Shown here in pieces: positions 44,422-56,098 of a DNA stretch of 64,000 nucleotides. The translations under genes were made by a program, and so were the position numbers. The DNA is taken from NCBI RefSeq assembly GCF_048544455.1, contig NC_133526.1, forward strand, positions 326,001-390,000. Direction: 5' to 3'. Under the pieces are notes generated by a model. It saw only the letters and a list, made by a program, of their open reading frames with translations, was not told the DNA's origin and did not search any database. Origin of the DNA: Silene latifolia. Taxonomy: Eukaryota; Streptophyta; Magnoliopsida; Caryophyllales; Caryophyllaceae. Positions within the stretch are counted from its first letter, which is position 1. Each line of letters begins with the position of its first letter.

Positions 44422-46075
44422 TCATCTTACTTGAAGCCAACACCGCTCCACTCCCCCATGTGGACCATGCGGATCATTTGGATCGTAGTTGGGTCCAGGT
44501 CCGAGGTTACAACCTTGCCACCAAGTCTCAAACATTGCCATTCTTTCCTTCATTTGGCGCAATTCTTCATCACGTTTGGCATCACGTTCACCACGCTCTC
44601 TTATTTGACCTTGAAGTTGACTAATAATTCCCGGTTGATACGTGTTGTTGGGAATTGTTGAAGTCGATCTCCTACGCGTTTTCTCATAGAAAGCCGGTGT
44701 TGAACTTCCGGTACCATACACGTGCCCTTTCTTGAAGCCATCCACCAACTTATACCATATGTCATTATCCTGGAGTTTCGGATTGGCGGCTTTTTCTTGT
44801 TCAAATGCTTCCTACAATATTAAACAAATGGTTGTAAGTTAATATGGTAACCACCTTATATACGACATTTTAAAAGAGAGTAAATTAACAAAAATTAAGT
44901 GTTACTAAACTTACATATAATTGCTTGTCTTTTGGCTTAGTCCAAGTTCTAACCCCTTTGTGGTCAACCCTGGAATGCGTGTCCGTAAAACAGCCTTACC
45001 GCCGCAATCGGGCCGTGACTTCTTCTTTCCTCTCTGAATGAAAAAAAACATACATGTTAGAAAATCAACAAAAAATCTAACATAAAATAAACATGTTGCA
45101 TTGAAAACAAAAAAAAAGTGTCAAATAATAGACAAACTTACCCCCAACATACGATTCCAGAACGATCGTGAACCCGCGTAATGAGTAGGCTCGTTCACGG
45201 CGTCTTCTTTTCCTCCTCTTTTGTTGAGGGATGCTTGCTTAGACTTCTTCCGAAAAGCGGAGTTTTGGTATGCTTTATTAAGCCTTCATACTTGTCACCT
45301 GCAATTACACATATGAAATCATAACTAATAAGTTACTGATATTATTTATAATATAAGAGAGTATATACTAATTAATACAAATAACAAAACAAGTTAATTA
45401 AATACCTTTCATGTGGTCTGGTTCCTTTGGGCGCCTAACTACCTTCCAAATCACGTCCCGATATCGTCGAGTACCGACTTCCTCGTACCTGATACGGACA
45501 TTCCGTTCTTGAGACGGTGACCAAGCATATGCTTGCTACAAAAAAAAAGCGACAAAATTTCATATTAGTATTTATAAAAGTATAACCTTGGTTATTAAAA
45601 CAAAGAAATACGGAAAATATATACCCGAAAGTTATTGAACCACGCATCTCTTTGTGCAGGAGAAGCTTGTGTCCACGATGTAGGAATTGGACCCACGAAA
45701 TTAGTCTTCGTGCTTTTCGTGACACCTCGTACCACGCAATCGTCCATAAACCAGCATTTATTTTGAACATGTAAAATTACAAACAATTATTATTTAAAAA
45801 AAAAAAATAAAAATAAAATAAAATAGTAGACTAATAAAGAATAAAACTTACCATAATCCCGCCGGCTCAAGAATCATCTTATGATCCGAAGTGTACCGTA
45901 TCGGCACCCGTGGTGTCTCGTCGGTAGCGTCAGCCTCCTCACCGTCACCGTCACCGTCTGCCGCATCGGATCCTCCCGCACAAACTCCTCCTCCCGCTCC
46001 GGACGCGATCTGTCCTCCTCCCCGAGCCGCCTCCACGCTTCCTACCTCGACCTGCTCCACCATCTCAGAATACAA
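44422..46075 (-). pseudogene. CACTA TnpA-like protein (Transposase_24 / Ptta family)
   Basis: Several small minus-strand exons: about 45848-46075 (VPIRYTSDHKMILEPAG), about 45627-45765 (CWFMDDCVV, WTQASPAQRDAWFNNF), about 45415-45540 (ERNVRIRYEEVGTRRYRD), about 45150-45300, about 44930-45050 (GVRTWTKPKDKQLYEAFE) and about 44422-44815 (DIWYKLVDGFKKGHVYGTGS, then a coiled-coil-like REDAKRDEELRQMKERM region). This is the plant Transposase_24 family, which binds the subterminal repeats. Exact splice borders were not all fixed. It could be intact. Confidence 0.7.
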
Positions 46076-46159
46076 ATAAAAATTAACACAAATAATGATA
46101 AATGAAAATTATACAGACTTCTAAATTTTAATAATTTACTCTTGAGGAATACAAAATTA

Positions 46160-46400
46160 TACCAATTTAATCATCTTCATCTTCAAACCCCTCGTCCTCA
46201 TCCTCATCCTCTTCCTCATCGTCATCATCGTCATCATCATCATCATAATCATCTTCATCTCCAAACCCCTCGTCCTTCCTCCTTTTCTCCTCCTCCCTTC
46301 TCCTCCTCACCTCATCTTCCCCCCTCCTCTCCTCCTCTTCTTCCCTTCTCTCCTCCTCCTCCTCCGCCTCATCCTCCCCCTAGCCTCTCTTCCACATCAT
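46160..46400. repeat. Trinucleotide-rich acidic-coding tract in CACTA
   Basis: TCCTCCTC/TCATCATC-rich DNA. The minus strand reads as Asp/Glu runs, probably the acidic tail of the TnpD-like product. Confidence 0.6.
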
Positions 46401-49400
46401 AAAATTCTTCCTCTTCCATGTCTTCACCATCTTTATTCTCATGTTCATAGTTGATTTCATCGGGTGGAGACAAAAGCGTTTCATTTGAAACGTTTTCTTC
46501 TTGGAAAAAAGTTGTATCAACTTGTGACCGTGCCTTTGTCTTAAAGATTGCACACCACGCATTTTGATTTCTATCATTTGTTGTGCTTGGATAAGTAGCA
46601 AAATACACTTGATGAGCCTGATGTGCAAGTATAAATGGATCATACTTAGAGTATGTTCTAGTACGATTCACTTCTACAAGCTTGTATTGTTCATGTACTC
46701 ATTCCAAATTACAGAATTATCCTTCCAATCAACCTTGAATAAGACAGTTTTATAAGCTCGGTCACGTCCACTATAACTAATTTCAAAGATATCTTCAACT
46801 ATACCATAGTATTCGTTGTCATCAAGAGAAGAAATAGTAACCCCCAATTGCACCTAGCCTTACCTTTACCGTGGTTGAATGTTTGAAAATTAAACCCATT
46901 AACCGAGTATCGATTCCACGTTCTTACCATTTTTAAAGGACCAAAAGCCAAACTTCTTATCAAATCATCTTGAATATTCAACTCAATTACATGTTTCTAA
47001 AACCATGATGGAAATTGGTCCTCATGTTTGTCCCAAACATCATCCTTACTTATATTAGGATTCCTCTGAATGAAATCATTAACAAACGTGTTTTCGTATG
47101 GCTCCAAGAGGTCACAATTAGATAGCACGTAAAGGTGGGCACGATTATACTCTTTATCATCCAAATATCGTGTTTGCCCCTTTGATGAACACCCTTCATC
47201 ATCTTGAGTTTGAAAAAATTCGGGTAAACTTCCGTCTACTTCATCCGGTTTCTCAACATTCAAGTTTTTTGCTTTGGTTTCTATATGTTTTTCAAAGTAA
47301 AGAGAACAAAAGTTTGCAATCTCTTCCGTTAAATAAGCATTGCATATAGAACCTTCCACCCTAGCTTTATTACCAATTTTTTTCTTCAAATGATTAAGAA
47401 ACCTATAAAAGTTAATGATGAGTTTTATTAATAATAAAGTTAACATATAATAAATAGATTAGTTATTATTATTAATTTTAATTTAAAAGTAGCTAGATTA
47501 TCTTAATTACCTTTCAAATGGATACATCCACCTATATTGGACGGGTCCCCCAACTTTGGCTTCATATGGCAAATGAACCGGTAGATGCTCCATGGAGTTA
47601 AAAAATGCAGGAGGAAAGATCATTTCAAGCTTACACAATATCTGTGGTATTTGCTCTTCCGCATTTAATCATGTCATCAACACATATTGAAGAGGCACAT
47701 AAATCTCGGAAGAATTGACTAATCTCAACAACTGCATTCCAAACGTTTGTCGGCACGAGGTGTTTCAAAGCAACGGGTAATAATCGCTCCATGAATACAT
47801 GACAATCATGACTTTTCAAGCCTTGCAACTTCAGCTTCTTAAAATCTGATGCATACCCATCAGGAAACTTCAAATTTTGTAACCACTCACACAATACTTT
47901 TCTCTTAGCTTTGTCGAGAGTGAAAATGGATGTTGGCTTAGACCCGTCGCCGCGAATGTGTAATTTGGGACGATGACAAAATTTCTGCAAATCTTTTCTA
48001 GAAGCAATGCTATCACATTTTTCACCTTCTAAATCCATGATCATGTCAATTAGTTGCTCAAAGAAATTCTTTTCTATGTGCATTACATCCAAATTATGTC
48101 TTATCAACATTGTCTTCCAATAAGGAAGGTCCCAAAGAATGCTTCTTTTAAACCAACCGTTTTTTCTCGCTTTTTTTTTCAATTCTTTAAATTCTTCCTC
48201 GGTACCATCAATAGGGGATGGTAAATCACATACCGTCTTCCATATCTCATCCCCATGCACTCGTTTCGGAGGGGCATCAAGCACCTCTTTACCTTTTGTG
48301 AAAGCCTTCTTGTTCCTCCTATGTGGATTTCCTCTCGTAAGAAGCATCTATGACAATCAAACCAGCTTATTTTCTTGCTATTGGGAAGCCAAAATGCTTT
48401 ACTTTCCTCCATGCAACAAGGACATGCTTTTTGTCCTTGTGTAGTCCACCCAGATAGCATACCATAGGCGGGAAAATCATTTATTGTCCACAAAAGGGAA
48501 GCTTTAAGTTGAAAATTTTGTTTTTTAGACACATCATAAGTTTCCACCCCAACTTCCCACAAATATTTCAACTCCTCCACCAATGGTTGTAAATAAACAT
48601 CCAAATTACGTTTCGGGCTTTTTGGTCCGGGAACAATAAGTGACAAGAAGATAAATGGTCTTTTCATACATAACCAAGGTGGTAAGTTGTATGGTGTGAC
48701 CATAACGGGCCAACAAGAATACTTCCTCCCAAAATTACCGAAAGGATCAAATCCATCCGTACACAAGCCAAGTCGTACATTGCGGGGTTCCTTGGCAAAA
48801 TCAGGATACATCTGATGAAATCGTTTCCATTCTTCCCCATCACTAGGATGACTCATCTTCCCTGAGCACGTGGTTTTCTTTGTGCCATCTCATTTGTTCG
48901 GGAATGTTTTTGGTGGCATAGATTCTTTGAAGTCTTGGTGCGAGAGGAAAGTAAAACAATTGGTTACATGCTATTGGTTTCTTACTCTTTTTGGCCCTCT
49001 TACTACCGTTGCCTTTTTTCAACACCAAAACTGTATCTCCTTCACTTGTCTCATATCTATCCGCCCCACAATCTTTACATTTGTCAAGCAAAGCATCATC
49101 TTTCCAAAATAGCATACATCCTTCAGACATGCATCAATCTTTTCATGCGGTAATCAAGACCTTTAACTACTTTTTTGGTAGTGTAGAAACTTCGGTCATG
49201 ATATTATCATCGGGGAAAGATTCCTCAAGGAACGAGGCAATGCCATCAACAACAACAAATGGCATATTGAACTCACATTTCAAGGTAATTAGCCTAGAAG
49301 CGGCTTGTAACAATGTCATTCCGCTTCCTTCATACAAGGGTTTTTCTGAGGCTTTTAACATGTCAAGAAAGGCTTTTGCTTGTGGGTGTGGCGGTTGTTC

Positions 49401-49802
49401 TTCTGAAATAGTTGTATGGTCATCACTATTAAAAATAGTGGAATCCATAGCATCAACAACCATCTCTCTATATGGGTTCTCATCATTTTGTATTTGTTGG
49501 GTGTGAGTTTGTTCATGAATTGGAGAATATGCTTCTCCATGTGAAATCCAATTGTAATAATTTGGCTTAAACCCGTTTATAATGAGATGTTCTTCTACTA
49601 CAATGTCAAGTCGGTATTTCGTGTTTTTGCATTTGGCACAAGGGCACCTAAGTTTTTTGTCTACCAAGTCATATTCATCTTGTTGTTTAGCAAATTCAAT
49701 AAACTCGCTAACACCCTTTATAAATCTAGCGGTAGGACGTCTTTTCTTATTGGAATGGTCTAATCTTCCTTCATACATCCATGAACGTTCCAATCTCTTC
49801 AT
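46369..49802 (-). pseudogene. CACTA TnpD-like transposase
   Basis: On the minus strand the order is: the transposase-associated zinc domain (SWMYEGRLDHSN.., CPCAKCKN, about 49.55-49.80 kb), Transposase_21 (CMLFWKDDALLDKCKDCG near 49.1 kb, then LCTDGFDPFGNFGRKYSCWP and LTTWTTQGQKACPCC-like text at 48.2-48.8 kb), the DUF4218 region (LKSHDCHVFMERLLPVALKH, about 47.65-47.9 kb) and DUF4216 (about 46.4-47.0 kb). Frame changes occur near 49.15, 48.85, 48.2 and 46.85 kb besides normal introns, so the gene is probably dead. TnpD is the catalytic protein that cuts at the CACTA ends. Confidence 0.85.
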
Positions 49803-50691
49803 TTTAATCTAAAGAAGACCCCAAAGAAATTTAAACATTTTTAAAAAATAACAATAATATTAAATACAAAATTTAAACATTATACTCCACATTATACAAT
49901 AAACATATGAAAACAATATATAAATATTGTCAATAAGTAATCCATCTTCGAATGGGGTCCTTATCACTCCAACCTAAACCCGTCAATGTACGTTTCAAGT
50001 CACTAGCAAACACACTTGTAATTTATTAATGAGGAAAAATTCGGCAAAGATTCTTTCGCTTCTCCAAATACACATATACATGTATTCGGAGAACATTAAA
50101 GGGATCGCCACCAAACTCATTCCTCATTAATAAATCACAAGTACGTGTTTACTACCTAAATGACTTGAAACGTACAAAGACAATCCCAAAATGGGGACTA
50201 TTCAAGAATTACTCCTAATGAGTAATTCTTGAACTGGTACTAAGTCAACATCAAATCAAACAACAACACAATCAAGTACTAAATTAATTAAGTCAATCAA
50301 TAGCCCAATTCAACCACATAGTAAAGGCTTCTATCCTAAAGTCCGTAACATAATTTGAACTAAAATTAGTAAATTTAAAAAGTAACCGGTAAGAGGAGGT
50401 TACCTAATCAAGTAAAAGCAAAAATGAAAAGAAAACAAGAAGCAACAACTACACAGACGTGCGGTGGTGCCTAGCAAACACAGTGACAACCCCCCGAAAA
50501 AAGAGAAAAGAAAAACAAAAATAACAAGGTTATTCTACCTCAATTCATCAATAACATGAATTATCAAACTAAATTTATCAAAATCAAGTCCTAAAGAAGG
50601 TTCTACTTAGCTAATAGATAATTTCTCTTAATCCAAAAGACGGTTCCACTTAGCTATTTCCATTAATGCAAAAGACGGTTTCACTTAGCTT

Positions 50692-50850
50692 AATATTAAT
50701 AATAATAAGGCGGTTTAATTAGTAATAATAATAACAATAATAATAATACTACTAATAATAATAATACTAATACTAATAATAATAACAATAATAATAATAA
50801 TACTAATACTAATACTAATACTAATACTAATACTAATAATAATAATAATG
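50692..50850. repeat. AAT/ACT trinucleotide microsatellite in CACTA
   Basis: About 50 tandem triplets, mainly AAT with blocks of ACT, upstream of the TnpD-like gene. It gives spurious Ser/Ile or Leu/Val repeats on the minus strand. Confidence 0.9.
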
Positions 50851-51319
50851 AGACGGACCACCGCCACCCTTCCCCCACCGCCACCCTTCCCCCACCGCCA
50901 CCCACGGCCGACCAAACCCCCACCCATAACCCTAAACCTAAACACAAACCCCCTTAATCATTCCCTTTTAATTCAAACACAAATTAAACTAAATCTAACT
51001 ACAAATTAATCTAACATACTAACTACAAATAAATCTAACAAACTAACCACAAATTAATCAAACTAACTACAAATTAATCTAACAAATTAAACTAATTAAA
51101 CTGAAATTAAACAAAAAAAAACTAACCTAATTAAAGAGAGTGATGGAGGCAATGAGAACGGTGGTCACGGTGGTGGAAGTGGTGGAAGTGGTGGTGTGGT
51201 TGTGTGGTTGTTGTCGTCGCTTAATCGCCCATTTGCTTTCCTCTCTTCTTTTTTTTTTTTTTTTTTTTTTTTTTGTTTCGAAAGAGTAAAGCAGGAGAGA
51301 GGTGTTCCGTTTTTCTATA

Positions 51320-51690
51320 AAAAAATTTGGCGACTGACAAGCCATTTGGCGACTGAATTTCAGTCGCCAAATTTGGCGACTACACATATATCGATCAAAA
51401 TTTTAAAACTCGGTCGCCAAATTGATTCCCTTTTTAAAAAATGACAGCCTGGTTTCTACTAAAAACATTGGCGACTGAAATTCATTTTGGCGACTGAATT
51501 TCAGTCGCCAATTTGGCGACTACACATAAATCAGTCGCCAAATTTAAAATCTCGGTCGCCAAGTTTGATTCCCTTTTTAAAAAAGACAGTCGCCAAATTG
51601 GCGACTGATTTCAGTCGCCAATTTGAAAATCAGTCGCCAATTTGGCGACTAAATATATCAGTCGCCAAATTTCGGTCGCCTGTTTTAGTT
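51320..51690. repeat. CACTA subterminal repeats, right end
   Basis: Many TTTGGCGACTGA / TCAGTCGCCAAA units, partly arranged as larger repeats: the block TTTGGCGACTACACATA..CGGTCGCCAA recurs at about 51370 and 51515. Same core as the left end. Confidence 0.85.
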
Positions 51691-52094
51691 TTTCTTGTAG
51701 TGAAAAGGGACAAACAACACCTTCCAAACCAACTATAGACAAGAATCTATACCCAGCTGCAAAACGTCTAAGAACAAGAACAAAGACCATCCGTCAAGGC
51801 CAAGACCGATGCAAAGACCGACGCAAAACATTCCACCAAACCCGAGACAGTCAATCCAAACCAAGTTGGAGAAAGGAAACAGACAGAGACAGTCCGACAT
51901 AAAGGGACATGCAAAACCTCAAAGGTGTTAAACACACACAAAAGCCACCTTTTCACCTACCGACTCCTCCCAGGACCACCGCAAAACATGCAACAACACC
52001 AAACAAGAAAATGGGACCAATAGGTGGGGGAGAGTAGGGGGATCACCATATTGGACCCACAGCACGACCTCATAGGACAACAATGAGACAGGCG

Positions 52095-52589
52095 CAGGGG
52101 CGGATCTAGGGGGGCCCGGGTGGGCAAGTGCCCACCATGAAATTTTGGAAATAAATTTTTATTAGTCTCTTAAATAAGCACCAAGCTACATTAGAACAGT
52201 TGGTAGAGGGTGTGTATGTGTGTTTGTTTGGTACCAGGATCGATTCCTATTGCTTCAAGTTTACTTGACTAATTTTTTTGTTAACCATTGAACCACTTAA
52301 GCTTATTGCCTATATAAGGACTAAAATATAATATATCCTATAACTAGTGATGTTATCGTCAATTACTACAATGAAATCTATTGCATTTCGGAGAAAAAAA
52401 TAAATCAACATAAAACTTTATTTATTAGAAAAAATATCGATCGTACCAATTAATTCGCCATTTTTTTTATACTTTCTACAACATTAGGAGAACAAATTTT
52501 TCAAAATAATAAAATGTTTTACGATAAAAATAATGTACTAAATTTTTTTTCGGTGCCCCCCTTACACGAAATTCCTGCGTCCGCCCCTG
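52095..52589. mobile_element. hAT-type non-autonomous element with 8-bp duplication
   Basis: 495 bp with ends CAGGGGCGGATCTAGGGGGG and, from the right, CAGGGGCGGACGCAGGAATT. The perfect 8-bp repeat GACAGGCG is at 52087-52094 and 52590-52597. The interior is AT-rich and non-coding. Confidence 0.88.
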
Positions 52590-52755
52590 GACAGGCGGAT
52601 GAGCTATACTCATCAACACAGACAAACAACAACAAGGAAACCAACCCAGAGGTGGGGAGAATGGGGGGATCACCCCTGGGATGAAAACTAAAAGACAGTG
52701 ACAGGACAAGGAGACGGAGGAGGGCGACAACGAATACTTCCATTATAAGAAACAC

Positions 52756-53628
52756 ATACTCATTTTTCGGACCGACCTAACTTTATCAGATTCATTGTTA
52801 GACTTGAATCAACAATATAATTCATCTAGACTATAAATGACCCAAAACCGAATCAGACTTCAATCAATCAACCATTTTAACCCTACATAATCTGGCATAT
52901 TGAATGGCTCATCGGGACTCGAAAAGACCCGTAACAATTATTGAGTTGAGTGACCAACCCATAAATGACCTAACTCGAATCCACACTTGGTCAAGCTAAG
53001 TATTTTGACCCGAAAAAATTGAAACCGAAAATAACCTGACGCCTCAAATTAAAATATGTAAATAAACAATCGGGTCGGAGTGACATGTGGAAGTGACCTT
53101 AATAAGACAATGAGTAGAATGGGGAGAGAGAATAGATCGATGTACTTTCAGTCTTTTGTCACACGTTGATACTGTAGCAGCGTTTGAATCTTGTTCTTTT
53201 CAATTGTTGAGCCACGCACCAGCGTTTGAATCTTGTTCTTTCTGCCTTTTTTTTATTTCGCTATTGGCGAGAGTCGTTGAGGCATTGGGTAGATGCGTAG
53301 AGCTATATAGACGACAATGGTCAAACAAATGAATTGTAAACCCAAATATAATCACCAACCCTACAGCTTCAATTGTGTTGCACAATACATTGTTTCAGTA
53401 CTCGATGTCTGAAATAAACATGAGTACGAACTACGAGTAATCGAGGACAACCAATGAACAAACCCGTAAAGAATATAAAATAGCAAAAAAATGCCAACAT
53501 TTTTGCTATCAGACCAATTAGACCGGCGGGCGCAAAACAAGCAAAATTTGATCCTAATGGATTACTCTAGACCGAAAAAATAATCCAGATCTGCTTCAGA
53601 CCAAAACTCAGGAAGCCTAGATGGAAGA
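52756..53628. other. Spacer upstream of the third B3 gene's 3' end
   Basis: No gene. A 21-bp direct repeat AGCGTTTGAATCTTGTTCTTT lies at 53179-53199 and 53221-53241, a 42-bp tandem step. The right side must hold the 3' UTR of B3 gene 3. Confidence 0.55.
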
Positions 53629-55419
53629 CTACTTGGCGGCAATATGAACTTTAAAGACAGTGTTTTTAACATCAGTTAGCTCGAAAAAACACACATCTCC
53701 GACTTCCAAACCAACATCTTGCGCAAATTGAAGCCACCCTTTACCAAAGGAACAATTTAATAGGGTTGAAGATCGACAACATCGCACCAACCATTGCTTT
53801 CCATCACCCAACCCAATCCTGATGCTATCTCCTGCTTTACACTTCATATATCTTTGAGCAAACGCTCTTGGAATATTCTGCACCAATCAAGTTTTTTTGA
53901 TCGAGTATTTATTATATTCAAAACTATCGAAAGCAAGATGTTGCAAAAGCGACAACATTTCACAAGACACAATTGAAATACTTACCAAGAAGCGGCCCCT
54001 ATGCAAAGCATATGGCTTAATCCGATCCACAAAGAAAGGGTTTGAGGGAACAAGAATTCCTGCAGCAGTCGCACCTTTTATTTCTTCCTTGTAATTCCTC
54101 AACCACTTAGGAAGCCTGCTTCCTGTACAAACACCAAGTAGTTACAATTGGCTTCCAATGTCATGACCGGCAATTAAGCGTAAACTGTTTAAACCGATAA
54201 GCTGACTAACCAAATTGAGAGGCATCACTTCCATCCCCTGAATCAGCAGTAGTTTCACTCAATTCTTCCGAATTCATCTCATCATCTTCACTCTCCAATT
54301 CTAAAACATCTACTACTGCAGGTTGTTGCTCACTAGCCGGTGATGAATGCAAGTTGTCTACACTATTGAGTTGTTCAGAAAACTCAGGACTACGATTACC
54401 AAGATTATTAGGTTCACTTGTTGCTGGTGAATTAGTGTGGTTATCACATTGGTAAGGTATCTCACATGCAGTAAGATCAAATACATTCACTTTGAAGTTA
54501 GAATTTTCGACATAAGTGAACACCAGGAAGTATCCATAGCCTATCGAAAAACGGTCCATAAATTGTTCCCAACCATCATCAAACCATAGCTTACAGTCCT
54601 CTTCTATCAATGCTACTTTATGGGTTTCACCTGTTGGAACTGTAAGATGACATGCTTCTCGCATCTCGTCTCGAAATGTGCTTGCAAACGTCTCTGGAAG
54701 CCTCTAATAAAACCCACCACCAACAAATAAAGGGGAAAATCATGAGCATTTTGAGTTGTGTTCAAGCAAAAGGTTTAATCTTGGTATTCTTGGAAAGTCA
54801 ATTTTTACTATAAAACAGTCTTATACAGATACGCTCGCTAAATTAATAATGCTAAATCAAAATGGATTATATAGTCATATATTCCTATTGATATTGGATG
54901 GTTCACAACGTAATATGCTTTGTTAATCATAATATGTCGATATCTTTCATTTTTTCTAACCATAATATGTTGATATCTCCACGTATCCTAGTAATCCTAG
55001 AAATTGACAAAAATAGTCAACTTGGAGGTATAAACAATACAATGAAAATTAGAAAGCACACAAAATATAAATTGAGTATTTGCTAGTACTAGTAAAAACG
55101 TCGTCATACACACATAAGTCATAACACATTCATGTTCTATTGACCCCTGCCTAAACAATTTATCGAGTCATTTTACTATTAAAATCCGTGTCTCCAAAAA
55201 AAAGGTTCAGTGAGTCTGAATTAAGTTCCATGCAAAAAAAAAAAAACCATAAAAGTGTGAAAGTATTGATAAAATGACACAGTAAAAAAGTTAAAAAAAA
55301 ATTACCATTTTTTTAAACTGTGTAGGAGGAGAGAGAATAATTCTGAAGAAACAACAAGGATCTGGAACGTGAAGAAGATTACCATGTCTTGTTCTATTTC
55401 CATTTGGCATGCGCTCCAT
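53629..55419 (-). CDS. B3-domain (REM-type) protein 3
   Basis: Exons on the minus strand: 55306-55419, 54211-54703, 53986-54122 and 53629-53877, GT..AG borders, consistent phases, 330 residues from MERMPNGNRTRHG. The first B3 domain (DPCCFFRIILSP, RLPETFASTFRDEM, LWFDDGWEQFMDRFSIGYGYF) and the second (VPSNPFFVDRIKPYALHRG, NIPRAFAQRYMKCKAGD, FGKGWLQFAQDVGLEVGD) are both complete. The linker is Glu/Asp/Ser-rich but without long acidic runs. It is closest to B3 protein 2, and the intron positions and phases are the same in all three genes. Nuclear DNA-binding regulator by family. Confidence 0.86.
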
Positions 55420-55631
55420 TATTTCCCTTCCAACAAAACAATAGCAACATTTGAGAACATCACATGCAGTAAATACACAAAAAAGTCAAATAAAACGCAC
55501 TTTAAAAAATAAAATGGAGTAAATTCAAAATATAATTTCAAATTGACACCATGCATCCAATCATTTATTTACCTTTAATTAAAATATCTATTTATAAACT
55601 ACTAATTTTAAATACTACTCCTATGTAATAA

Positions 55632-55738
55632 ACCCCTTCGTCCCGCTCATTTGTTTAGTTTGTTTTTACATTTCAAATATAAAAAGACTAACTAAATAAA
55701 CGAGACATTTCAAAATAAAATGATTAGAATGAAGCGAG
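55632..55738. mobile_element. Stowaway-like MITE upstream of B3 gene 3
   Basis: Left arm CCCCTTCGTCCCGCTCATTT with GTTTAGTTTG. The right arm, read inverted, is TACTCGCTTCATTCTAATCA with GTTTATTTAGTTAG. Short fold-back element about 210 bp upstream of the start codon. Confidence 0.5.
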
Positions 55739-56098
55739 TATTTAAGGTAGAAAGGATCTTACTTGCAAATTGCAAAGTGATGAAATTATAATTAGAGGAA
55801 GATAGAAGAGAATTAGGTGTAAACGCCGACAAATAATAAATTTTTATGTGAAACGAGGTTTTTAAGTGTTTGATAACAGCGTTGCCGTTCAAACTACCGA
55901 ATTGTAGGAGTAGTTCCTTTTCAGCGCCATGAGTTGACGAGCCAATGCATTACGTACGGTTATAACTTATAACTTTATTTTGTTTTATTTTAACGTTCGT
56001 TACGAATTCTTGGGTCAAACAATCAATTTGGTTTAACACAAATTCTACCGTGACATACTTATTTTGTTCACAAAATCTCATTCAAAATCACATTGAAG

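Larger units (their letters stand above)
43754..51702 (-). mobile_element. CACTA (En/Spm) DNA transposon, 7.9 kb
   Basis: Ends CACTACAAAAAGAATTAAA and, from the right, CACTACAAGAAAAACTAAA. The 3-bp duplication AAA is at 43751-43753 and 51703-51705. Both ends carry dense subterminal GGCGAC/GTCGCC repeats. Minus-strand genes for a TnpA-like protein (44.4-46.1 kb) and a TnpD-like transposase (46.4-49.8 kb) occupy the interior. The TnpD frame is broken in several places, so the copy is probably no longer autonomous. It inserted in an older probable LINE between B3 genes 2 and 3. Confidence 0.93.
42995..52755 (-). mobile_element. Probable LINE 3' region, split by CACTA and hAT insertions
   Basis: A plus-strand T-run at about 42996-43012 followed by GACAAGGG means a minus-strand element ending CTTGTC plus poly(A). 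Outside the CACTA (43754-51702) and the hAT (52095-52589), the segments 43013-43753, 51706-52094 and 52598-52755 share the same unusual composition, G/T-rich on the minus strand, and seem to be one element. No reverse transcriptase is visible, so LINE identity is inferred from the tail and composition. The far border is uncertain. Confidence 0.45.

Noticed and set aside
48991-49506. A 171-residue plus-strand open frame
   Set aside because: It is antisense to the CACTA transposase coding region and mirrors its codons.
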